64,000 bases of DNA from Symbiodinium natans (taxonomy: Eukaryota > Sar > Dinophyceae > Suessiales > Symbiodiniaceae), in NCBI GenBank assembly GCA_905221605.1, contig CAJNDS010002161.1:361033-425032 (forward strand). The letters are read 5' to 3'. Under the pieces are notes generated by a model. That model saw nothing but the letters and a program-made list of their open reading frames with translations. It was not told where the DNA came from and ran no database searches. A program made the translations under genes and the position numbers. Positions 52,206 to 60,577 of the stretch are shown here, one piece after another (position 1 is the first letter of the stretch; each line of letters opens with the position of its first letter).

Positions 52206-52744
52206 CTTTCTTGCTTAGGACCTGCCAACGTGGATGTTCTTTGGGAAGAAAGGCCTCCTGCAAACTGGGATTTTTTCACATCCGAGGAATGGAAATGTGC
52301 TTAGGCTTGTAGGGTTTAGGGTTTCGGGTGTAGAGATGCAGACAAAGGGGCCAAGGGGCTCCGAAACCTGCTCATCAGTTCCAGCCTCTACTATTCTTTC
52401 GAGGCGGCCGCAGAGAAACCATAATCTGTCGACCCTGACCAGACTACAACTCAAGCCTCAAGATCTTCAGAACTTGCAAGGTAGTACCTTCTAAGGTAGT
52501 ACACTAAAGACCGCATGCGTGAACCTCAGCCAACCCCAACAAGAACTCGAGTCTTGCGGTGGAGCTTAGAGGGTGCAAAAGGTTGAGTCTCAGACCAGCG
52601 AGCAAAATGCCAAACCCATACCCGGAACCCTAAACCCTAAATCCCTAAACCCTAAATCCCGAAACCCTACACCCGAAACCCTAAACTCTAAACCCGAAAC
52701 CCTAAACCCTAAACCCTAAACTCCCCCACGAACATCCCGAAGCG

Positions 52745-52825
52745 AAGAGTTGAGACAGTCGCGAGGCCAAGGCCCCCAAGGCCAAGAAGACCGCGCAGAG
52801 GATGTTAACAGCCAGCTGCCTTAAG
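52745..52825 (-). CDS. Coding-like island with a possible membrane segment
   Basis: Minus strand: QLAVNILCAVFLALGALASR, hydrophobic enough for one transmembrane helix. CCCTAAA left, TTTAGGG right. Short and unsupported otherwise. Confidence 0.25.
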
Positions 52826-53439
52826 ATTTAGGGTTTAGGATTTGGTGTTTAGGGTTTAGGGTTTAGGATTTAGGATTCCGGGTTGAGGATTTAGGGTTGA
52901 GAGTTTACGGCTTAGGATTTGGGGTTCAGGGTTTCGCTGGCTTGGGAGGCGTGACTTCTGCCCCAACCTCCCGCATCTTAACGGGCGCAAAGACTGAAGT
53001 CTGACTCCTTGAAGATATAGTCAAGTACGAACACAAACTCTGCAAGAAAGAGCAACCATGACACAGGCCTGACCGATACACAACACTGACTTGCAAGCTT
53101 CCCAAGTAACCTAACCTAGCCTCTACCGACAATGAAAGACGTAGTTGGCGCTCGGAGCTCGTGTGTTTTTTCTCACCGCTGCCCCCGAATTTCTACATGA
53201 GCAGCATGTATATAAAATACACGAACCCCCATGATACATACAAATGGCCCCTACAGTACATCTAGTGAAAAGAAGCACATCTATTGAAAAGACGGCTGCT
53301 TCTTCCGGGCTGAGAATGCGAACTAGACTCCACAGTACCTTTGAGGATTAGCCCAACTAAATCCTAAACCCTATAAATTGGGGATCCCTTCTAACACGTT
53401 CTCTTTATCGGATTTGGGGAACCAAGTTGGCTACCATTG

Positions 53440-53560
53440 CCAAGCCTGGTTAACTCCTATTGTTGGCGAGTTAACCCTAAATCCTGGGCCTGGTTAACTC
53501 CTATTTTGGGCCAAGTTGACTCTTACCCCTGGGCCTGGTTCACAACCAATCCGCGGGCCC
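53440..53560. repeat. GGTTAACTCC repeat, related to the foldback at 58.7 kb
   Basis: CTGGTTAACTCCTATT occurs at 53,446 and 53,490 (period 44), with GTTAACCCTAAATCCTGGGCC between. The same words build the arms of the element at 58,735. Confidence 0.5.
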
Positions 53561-54354
53561 TTAACCCGTCGCCCATAAACCTAAGGCTAAGTCTAAGACC
53601 AAACCCCTGCCCAAACCCCAGCCCTGGCGTGCCTCAGCGATCCGATCAGCAGCATCAGTGAATAGATTTTTGCTGAAGCTGAGTGGGGCTTCGAGATTGT
53701 GTTGAGGGCATGTTTCGCCCGGCAGGCCACTTTCGGGCCACATGGCTAAGTACCACGGTATGGTATGGTATGGTATGGTCCCATACAACATCGTATGGTC
53801 TGGCATGGTAAGATGAAAAGATACGACAGGTTTCTGTACAAAGCTCGCAAACATATCACATCGACGTGTGACATAAGCGGCTGGGAACTCGGCAAGCACA
53901 GCCACGCCCTGAGGACCTCAAGGCCTCTGAAACACCCTGAGCAACCCTAAACCCAAAAGACTCAAGGCTAAACCTAAACCCAAAACCCTAAACGGTTTAG
54001 GGTTTCGGCGGTTTAGGGTTTAAAGTTTAGGGTTTAGGGTTTAGGCTAAACCCTAAACCGTTTCTAAGCCCTGCCTAAACTATTAACTTGAAAGTCTAAA
54101 CCCTAAAGCCTTAAAACCTAACCCTTAAACCCTAAACCCTAAAGCCTGAACCCTACACCCTAAGTCAAAACTCCACCACCAAGACCTGGTTAAGAGGGGG
54201 GGAGGCTTGGGCTCTGGCCTCGGCTTGCAAAGTTGCTGGCACATCCCCTGCAAATATGTTACAACGCCAGTCCCAGTAAAACTATGTGCACGAAAATGCG
54301 AAGCGAGCAAAAGGTCAACCTGCTGTATTCCCCTCTCCACTCGCAGAGTGAAGC

Positions 54355-56820
54355 TCACTTGGTGCTTCCCTTCAGGGCGGCGGCCCTCTTGGACAGAGCC
54401 GGTTCAGCAAGGATCTTCTTTTTCTCCAAGATGTTCTGGCACCTGCTGACCAGCCCAAGCCGGGTTTCACCTGGTTGCAAGGTCCGAGTCAATGCTTGAG
54501 CCAAGGTCATGCTTCCATTCATGTACCGGACGGTTGCCATAGTGGCTTTGCCAGACTGGTTGTCCTGAGCCACTGCACCGTTGACTGCTTGGAAGTCCCT
54601 GACGTCAACCAAGGTAGCCGCAATCAGAGAACTGGTAACTTCAGTCATCCAATCGCTCACTGGCACCAGCTTCAAGTCACTCAAGAAGGAAGCACTTTCT
54701 GAAAGAATGCGATCGGCCCGAGTACCTGAATGAACGAGCTTTTGCATATTCGAATCGTTTGCTAAGTCCGAGATGGCCTGCTTGTCCAAAGGGTCTGACT
54801 GGAAGATGGCCACAGCATCCTGCACGGTCATCAGGTCTGTGTAGAAGCCCTTGACACTCGAGACGAGGCTTTCGATGTCGTTGGCCATAACCGCCACGAT
54901 GTCGCCGCACGATTCCCGCATGGTCTTTTGAAGGGCCTTGTAGAAAGCACTGACACCATCCATGTTGCCTGTGAGGGCGACAGCCTGGACAAGCATCTCG
55001 TCGAAATGCTTGGAGGCCGACGCGAGCTTGCCGAAAACGAACTGACAGCCAAGCAGCCGAGATGTTTTGGTGTCCCACTGGATGGGGGACTCCTTCTTGG
55101 CCTGCATGGTCGCGAGCAGCATGTCCTTCCAGAGCTTTGCGCCCTTACATTCCTTCAGTTTGTTCACACAAACCATGACATACTTCGCAACTCGCAAAAG
55201 AGCACCGACTATGCAAAGGAAGGCAGCGTGCACCTGCACATTTGTTTGGCCATCCGGGCCATCCAGTTTGAGTGCAACCTTGCTCCCACCGAAGTACTTG
55301 AAATAGGAAGAAAAGGCGAAGAACCAGTCGAGGTCCTGCTTGGTCTCTGAAGAGTCCTCGGCATGGATCTCCAAGACTCCAAGAACCTCCTCTCGAAGTG
55401 TGCCCTGGACCATGTCGTCTGTGACTTCAGGCTCGAGCAGCTTGCCTGCAAAGCTGGCGAACGTGGAGCTGACCTGAGCGAGCCACCTCTCGAGGCACAG
55501 CTGCATAGCCCCAGCAAGATTGTCCAAGGCCTTGTCCAAGAAGGGAACTGTCGATGCTAGCTGCTTCCTGGCCTCCTTGTCGTTTAGCTTGCCGAAGAGC
55601 TTGGCAACCTGGGGCTCGGAGATGAGGTCCTCGTTGACATCCTCAGTGAGAACTTTCGTGATGACCTGGAAAGCATCCTTCAACACACTCATGTATGCCT
55701 TGACGACTGAGATCTCCTGCTCCAAGCTTTCTGCCAAAGACTTGCCGAGAAGCTTGGCAAGGGGAACCTTTGCCAGTGGATGAAAGCCACCCATTTGACC
55801 GATCATCTCGAACAACACCGGGCCATCGGCTCCCAATGAACCCTTCGCCCAAATTTGCATGTGGCGCAGAAGGGGTTCGCCAAACTGCTTTGCATACTTT
55901 GCACGAACAACGGACATCAAAGCTCCATACAGCTCGTCGACTTTGGCACTGACTAGCTTGACAGCATCCTGCGAACTTGCCAGGAGTTCCTCGCTGGCCT
56001 TCTCCCTGAAGCCCAAAAACTTGGCCGTCATCTCCACGAACTTCGCTTGCCCGGGGATGACAATATCCCACTCGCCACCATCCCTCTGCTTCAGGAGGAC
56101 CTCAGCATCAAAGTTTCTCATGCCTTGGGCAAGATTGACGGCTGAGTCGATGTCAAGCGCAAGCAGGAGGTCAGAGCGATGCTGCTGCACGAGCTGCGAA
56201 ACCCGAGAGCAAATCTCAACCCCCACAGGGCTCATTGCCACGGCAGTGTACAAGGGACCACTTCTGGCTTTCGTGAGGCTAGTTCTGGCATTCTCCAGCT
56301 GCTCGCAGGCGGCTGAATCAAGACCATGTGGCTGCAAGGTCGCTGCCACCAGGTTTGCTACCTTGTTGATGTCCTCCACGATGAGGCACTTGGCTTCCGA
56401 AAGCTGGCTCTGCAAGGACGAAGCCTTCCAGATGGTCAGGAAATCCGAAATGTCTTTGATCGTGGCGTTGACGATGTTCTTCTTCTCCATTTGCGCCAGC
56501 TCCGGTTCTTTCGCCTTCGGCACCACGGACGTCATGAAGAGCTGTGTCAAGCAAGCTCCAAGACACGCGCACTGAAAGTCGCGAACTTCAGCAGGAACCT
56601 CCTCGCCTGCAGAGTCGGATGCGGGCATGAGCGAACTGACACCATCGGGGAATTCCGTCTTGAACTTCGTATCCAGAAACTTGCACACTTGCTCAAAGTG
56701 CCGCAACTGCATGTGCTCTTCAGCTGCCCGACGACAGATGACGCTCGTGATGTTCTTAGGCAGCTGGACACCCACCGCCTCCAAAGCACGAGCCCGCTGC
56801 GATAAGGTCGCTGGGCTTGC
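54355..56820 (-). CDS. Helical protein, exon 3 (C-terminal about 820 residues)
   Basis: The minus-strand frame is open for 821 codons from the inferred acceptor (TTCTTGGAG|GCA) to a TGA at 54,357-54,355. It is soluble, predominantly alpha-helical, rich in Ala/Leu/Lys/Ser, with no signal peptide, membrane segment, tandem motif or catalytic signature that I recognise. Sample stretches: KNITSVICRRAAEEHMQLRH near the start, LDWFFAFSSYFKYFGGSKVA in the middle, LAQALTRTLQPGETRLGLVS near the end. An in-frame TGA lies four codons before the acceptor, so this is an exon and not a separate gene. Length and low complexity could suit a scaffold or cytoskeletal role, but that is speculation. Coding potential is beyond doubt because of the length and the balanced composition. 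Confidence 0.85.
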   Translation of the reverse strand, partial: ASPATLSQRARALEAVGVQLPKNITSVICRRAAEEHMQLRHFEQVCKFLDTKFKTEFPDGVSSLMPASDSAGEEVPAEVRDFQCACLGACLTQLFMTSVVPKAKEPELAQMEKKNIVNATIKDISDFLTIWKASSLQSQLSEAKCLIVEDINKVANLVAATLQPHGLDSAACEQLENARTSLTKARSGPLYTAVAMSPVGVEICSRVSQLVQQHRSDLLLALDIDSAVNLAQGMRNFDAEVLLKQRDGGEWDIVIPGQAKFVEMTAKFLGFREKASEELLASSQDAVKLVSAKVDELYGALMSVVRAKYAKQFGEPLLRHMQIWAKGSLGADGPVLFEMIGQMGGFHPLAKVPLAKLLGKSLAESLEQEISVVKAYMSVLKDAFQVITKVLTEDVNEDLISEPQVAKLFGKLNDKEARKQLASTVPFLDKALDNLAGAMQLCLERWLAQVSSTFASFAGKLLEPEVTDDMVQGTLREEVLGVLEIHAEDSSETKQDLDWFFAFSSYFKYFGGSKVALKLDGPDGQTNVQVHAAFLCIVGALLRVAKYVMVCVNKLKECKGAKLWKDMLLATMQAKKESPIQWDTKTSRLLGCQFVFGKLASASKHFDEMLVQAVALTGNMDGVSAFYKALQKTMRESCGDIVAVMANDIESLVSSVKGFYTDLMTVQDAVAIFQSDPLDKQAISDLANDSNMQKLVHSGTRADRILSESASFLSDLKLVPVSDWMTEVTSSLIAATLVDVRDFQAVNGAVAQDNQSGKATMATVRYMNGSMTLAQALTRTLQPGETRLGLVSRCQNILEKKKILAEPALSKRAAALKGSTK

Positions 56821-56890
56821 CTCCAAGAAAACAAATCAAGAAACGACAACTAAACGAAAAGCAAGCTTAGAAAAAAATGAGATGCCTGGC
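56821..56890 (-). other. Inferred 70-bp GC-AG intron
   Basis: Minus strand: exon ..ACCGAG|GCCAGGCATC ... TTTTCTTGGAG|GCAAGCC. Removing it joins two long frames in phase 0. Both borders read GAG|GC, so the intron is flanked by a short direct repeat. A T-rich tract precedes the acceptor. Confidence 0.6.
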
Positions 56891-57372
56891 CTCGGTGTCC
56901 TGCAGGGCTTCAAGGAAGTCAGCAGACAGCTCCATATTTCGAAACTCGGTCTTCAAGTCGTCCCAGACTTTGGCAGCTCGTGAACCAGGGCCGTGGGCTC
57001 GAATGGATTCCATGTAGAGGCCTGTCAACTCCTCAGTCAATCTGGACTGCACCTTCTCCTTCATGGATACGGCCCTGGTGAACGGAAAGCGTGTCACTAG
57101 TGGGTCCTGAAGGGAGACACGAAGTTGCTGAGCTTGAAGTACCATGGCCTCGCTCTTCTCCAGCTCACGGCTCTCGTTGCACTTCTTCCTACCAATCTTT
57201 GGGAGCCCAAGCTGTGCAAAGCCCAGCCCTGCTGGCTCCTCTGGGTTGACTCTGGGGGCACCCTCGTTGTGAGTGCACTCGTTGCGGGATGACCGGGCTG
57301 TCCTGGCTCGCTTGGACCTGGCCGGTCTATCTTCGTCGTCCGACTCCTTGGCTGGCTTCGAGTTGCCGGTGC
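56891..57372 (-). CDS. Helical protein, exon 2 (basic, charged middle part)
   Basis: About 160 codons on the minus strand. The first third is charged with a likely nuclear localisation signal (DEDRPARSKRARTARSSR); the rest is helical (EKSEAMVLQAQQLRVSLQDP). An ATG seven bases before the acceptor (MSGTGNSK frame) could alternatively be the start of a separate gene, as an in-frame TAA lies five codons further upstream. I prefer the exon reading because a CATGTCAG|GC acceptor fits the phase of exon 1 exactly. Confidence 0.7.
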
Positions 57373-57429
57373 CTGACATGTTGTTTGGAATTTACAAACC
57401 CATCAACTTTTGTTCTCCTATTCCCAGCC

Positions 57430-57480
<51 letters not shown>

Positions 57481-57510
57481 TCTCTCTCTCCCTCCCTCTC
57501 TCTCTCTCTC
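57430..57510. repeat. (CT)n microsatellite
   Basis: About 80 bp of CTCTCT with a few CCCT interruptions, abutting the CCCTAAA array. Confidence 0.95.
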
Positions 57511-57730
57511 CCTAAACCCTAAACCCTAAACCCTAAACCCTAAACCCGAAACCCGAAACCCTAAACCCTAAACCCTAAACCCTAAACCCTAAACCCTAAA
57601 CCCCAGACCCTAAACCCTAAACCCTAAACCCTAAACCCTAAACCCTAAACCCTAACCCTAACCGAAACCCTAAACCCTAAACCGCGTAAACCCTATAGCC
57701 TCAACCCTAAACCCTAAAGTCTAAACCCTA
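57511..57730. repeat. CCCTAAA array
   Basis: About thirty units with CCCGAAA and CCCCAGA variants; the last 60 bp are degenerate. Confidence 0.95.
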
Positions 57731-57772
57731 AACTCTAGGGGTTTGGTTTAGCCGCAGTCCGATCCGCAGTGC

Positions 57773-58502
57773 CTCCGATGTTGTTGTCACCCCACAAGAT
57801 CGCTGCCAAGTCGTCGTCGCTGTCAGCTCCGCCCTTCGCCTTGGACTTGCTTAAGACGATGTCCTGACCGTCAGACGCTGCAGCTGAAGAGGCCACATTG
57901 ACGGACTTCTCGAGAGAAGAAAAAGCCAGGCATGGATCAGGGCCATCGGCGTCCTCGCTGTCAGCCACAGACACACTTTGGCGAGCCTTCTTTGACGAGT
58001 TGGTCGAAACCTCGATGCATCCGATGGCCCATTCCTTCAGCACAGCTCCTCGGACTTGCTTCCCCATGTGAGGCACACTCTGCAACTTCTTTGGCACAGG
58101 TTTCCCATGATCCTTGAGAAGCGCCACGGGCCACAAATACCCGAGTATCTGCTTCGTCTCCAAGCCTGACTCGGACACAGCCGCCACGGACGTGGCACGT
58201 TTCCGAGCTCGTCGCTGACCTTGTCGTCTGGCTGACTCCCACGGAAGCAGGCCACTCATGTACTCGGCATGGTTGTCATCGTCCTCGAGGAGGGAGTACC
58301 GTTCTTCGCTGGAAAGCTTCGAGTAGGCGTCAGAATTGGACATGAAACTGAAGCACGGCTTGCATTGGGCAGCACCTGGAACTCGGCGCTTCAGCAAGTC
58401 TCCCTCGGCTGGACCCTGAACGATGGGGTTTGGGGTGGTCAAGAAAGACCGCCTGCAAGTTTTGCAGGTCGGGGGCCCCGTCTTGCCAGACGCCGATGCC
58501 AT
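57773..58502 (-). CDS. Helical protein, exon 1 (Cys-pair N-terminus)
   Basis: Starts at ATG 58,502 (MASASGKTGPPTCKTCRR), the first ATG in an open frame. The frame also extends about 30 codons upstream without an ATG, so an additional 5' exon is possible. Two CxxC pairs about 30 residues apart (CKTC and CKPC) could bind one zinc. An acidic, Ser-rich C-terminal half follows (SKAKGGADSDDDLAAILWGD). Together with exons 2 and 3 the predicted protein has about 1,240 residues. The charged region, predicted nuclear signal and Cys pairs make a nuclear role plausible; no family is recognised. Confidence 0.7.
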
Positions 58503-58734
58503 GCGAGTCAGGTCTGGGAGTGGGAGAGGGCAAGAAAGCTGAAACGTTTGACCCTGCAAGTTCTGCAAGACATTCCTGTGTTCCGACAACAAGCTGTCAG
58601 GGCACGACTAGCTCAAATGCAAGCAATCTGACTTCAGACCATTGTGTGAAGCTCAAAAAAAGCTTGATGCTCTCTGCTGTTCAGGCTTTTGCTTAAGGTT
58701 TTCGGCTTGTGGAGCACCAGATTCTGCACGAAAA

Positions 58735-58878
58735 GTTAACTCTTGGGGGGCCCCGGTTAGCGGTTAACTTCCAGGCCGAAATTAAGGGTTAACTGTGCTC
58801 CCCCCCTAGGTTTTGAGCGGTTAACCCTTAATTCTGGCCCCTGGTTAACTCCTAACTGGGCCCCCCCTAAGGGTTAAC
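58735..58878. mobile_element. Foldback element with arms of about 59 bp
   Basis: The left arm 58,735-58,793 and right arm 58,820-58,878 are imperfect inverse copies, both starting and ending in GTTAAC and sharing AATTAAGGGTTAAC at the inner end. The loop is 26 bp. It lies between two minus-strand genes, so a hairpin with a role in RNA processing is also possible. Confidence 0.7.
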
Positions 58879-58945
58879 TGGTCGATGCAACTCGTGGTCA
58901 CACTGGTCACACCGATGCCCTTTTCGACTCGTTCTGCAAACAAAT

Positions 58946-59610
58946 TCAGGCGCGAACCTTCATGCCAATGGACCTTCTCAACTCCAGACTTAGGCGGGCA
59001 TGGCTGTCAGGCGACTCCTTGTGAGCCACACGGAGCCATTGCAAAAGTAAGTCGGAGTGATGCGTGTTGCTGATCCAGCACTCACATTTTTTGTGTTTCC
59101 TGCACACAGCTCTGAGTGACTCTTGCCCTGTTGCATGTTTCACTAGCAGATTGGCAGCACCTAACTCCTCCACCACACCTCGAAACACTCGGCGAACCGT
59201 GCAGAAAGTGGTACCATGACCACCGTACTTGACTTCAACCCGGCTGCCATCTACCTCGGTCGACAGCAACTGCCAGTCATGCACCACGCCAGAGCTGCCA
59301 GCTGCTGCCGCTCTGCTCACTGGTTCAGACGGCCCTGGTCGTCCAACATCTGCTGAAGCTGCTGAACCAGATGCCGGAGCTGATGAAATTCCAGTGGAGC
59401 AAGCGGCACCGTGTTCCTGTTCTTCAACGTCACAGTCAACGTGGCACTCCTCAAGAATGTCACTGTCTGAGTCTGCAGACGCGCGGGTCGACATCCAAGT
59501 TTGCTCAGGGACCTCTATGGCGCTGCAGACCTCCACAGCCTTCTTGAGTTCTGCAATTTGTTTTGGCCCGAGAATAGCCTGCAGCTGTGGGTCATCCAGG
59601 ATGTCCTGTC
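58946..59610 (-). CDS. Transposase-like gene, last exon
   Basis: Minus strand: acceptor ATTTGACAG|GAC, then DILDDPQLQAILGPKQIAEL, a Ser/Asp-rich linker and a basic C-terminal domain (RVEVKYGGHGTTFCTVRRVF ... CRKHKKCECWIS) ending in RRSIGMKVRA and a TGA. The Cys/His spacing in CRKHKKCEC suggests a zinc-binding fold, perhaps DNA-binding. The frame has a stop just upstream of the acceptor, so it is not a stand-alone ORF. It lies 75 bp downstream of the 59,686 exon and on the same strand. Confidence 0.65.
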
Positions 59611-59685
59611 AAATGACTCCAACAGCTAAAAGAAACAAACCTTTGTTACAGCCCTAGACCCTTGGCCCTGGACCCATGGACATTG

Positions 59686-60498
59686 CTAACGAGAATCTGT
59701 CTCGTTGGCAACAGTTTCTTGGACATCACCTTCTTCACCAGGCGGCTGCATAGAGGTCCGTCTTGTCCTCCTCCTCTTTGTGGGCGGGAGATCTGGGCCG
59801 GCACCATCGTCCAGCAAGGACAGAAAATCCACACCGTCGCCGGCGCGTGCATCGTCATACTCTTCGGGCTGTCCAGGCTCCATGAGTGGCTCCCCTGCAA
59901 CCTCTGAGTCATCCTGCCCTGCATCGCCATCCACAGTCACCACGGCTTGCTGGAAGCTAGTGTCCAACCCTGTCACTCGAACCTGCTTTGGGCTGATGTC
60001 TTGGAACAGCAACTTGTTGATTACCACTGTGCTGGGAGACATGTTCTCGTCGTCGAACAGACTGAGCAAATGAAAGGCGAATGCGTCTGAGAGAAGCGTC
60101 TGCAAACGACCTACCCGCCTTTCACCAGCAGGGACAGGCAAGTAGTCCTTCTGGCAATCCACATACTTCTCAAAAGCCAGGTCGAGCAGCATATTGTCAA
60201 ACCTCCCTGGCCCAGCCCCAAACTGAAAGGGCTCGGAAATTTCAGCGAGAACGAAAACCTGATCTGCCTTCAATGCTCCTGCTCTGGAAGAGACAGCAGT
60301 GAGCCAAGCATATTGCCGGACCACATGTCGTCTAGGCCTGGCAGAAGAGAACACTTCGAAAGCCAGCAGCACATCTGCTTGCACGGTAGCTGTCGGAGAA
60401 GCGTAGAGCCCGACGATCTCCAGGAAAGCCGCCAACAAGTTCCTGTGCAACTGAATGCCTGGCAGACGAGGCTGCTCGTGCAGTAAAGTTATAGGCAT
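59686..60498 (-). CDS. Transposase-like gene, middle exon
   Basis: About 270 codons on the minus strand. It opens PRLPGIQLHRNLLAAFLEIV, contains a hydrophobic helical region (VQADVLLAFEVFSSARPRRH), and ends with an acidic segment (DFLSLLDDGAGPDLPPTKRR) followed by an Arg-rich patch like a nuclear signal. The boundaries are uncertain: CTGCCAG|GCATTCAG is a candidate acceptor, GAAACT|GTTGCC a candidate donor. The upstream intron contains TTTAGGG. No enzyme motif recognised. Confidence 0.65.
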   Translation of the reverse strand: MPITLLHEQPRLPGIQLHRNLLAAFLEIVGLYASPTATVQADVLLAFEVFSSARPRRHVVRQYAWLTAVSSRAGALKADQVFVLAEISEPFQFGAGPGRFDNMLLDLAFEKYVDCQKDYLPVPAGERRVGRLQTLLSDAFAFHLLSLFDDENMSPSTVVINKLLFQDISPKQVRVTGLDTSFQQAVVTVDGDAGQDDSEVAGEPLMEPGQPEEYDDARAGDGVDFLSLLDDGAGPDLPPTKRRRTRRTSMQPPGEEGDVQETVANETDSR

Positions 60499-60577
60499 TA
60501 GGGCTTGGCCTGTTTAGGGTTTAGGGTCTTGGGGTGATCGAAGCTAGCAGCTACCTGGTCTCGGGGTCTGAGTATCA

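Larger units (their letters stand above)
9460..52900 (-). other. Candidate giant intron-rich PPR gene or tandem PPR gene cluster
   Basis: Over about 43 kb I find some 40 short islands of coding-like sequence; every one recognised as PPR reads on the minus strand. The recurring pattern is (L)RP..(V/I)TYNAAISACEKA..W..AL.LL..., the helix-turn-helix PPR unit of about 35 residues used to bind organellar RNA. Most islands hold one repeat and a few hold two or three. Candidate acceptors end in AG|G and donors are GT or GC, often touching telomere-like arrays. Uniform strand argues for one or a few real genes over scattered pseudogenes. Against a single intact gene: codon phases at the boundaries I guessed do not all match, some islands are degenerate, and no start codon or transit peptide was identified. 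Confidence 0.55.
57373..57772 (-). other. Inferred 400-bp GC-AG intron filled with telomere-like repeats
   Basis: Donor ATCGGAG|GCACTG, acceptor ATGTCAG|GCACCG. Both borders show AG|GCAC and the join restores a Gly codon in frame. The intron contains a CCCTAAA array (57,511-57,730 on the plus strand) and a (CT)n tract (57,430-57,510). Confidence 0.55.
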
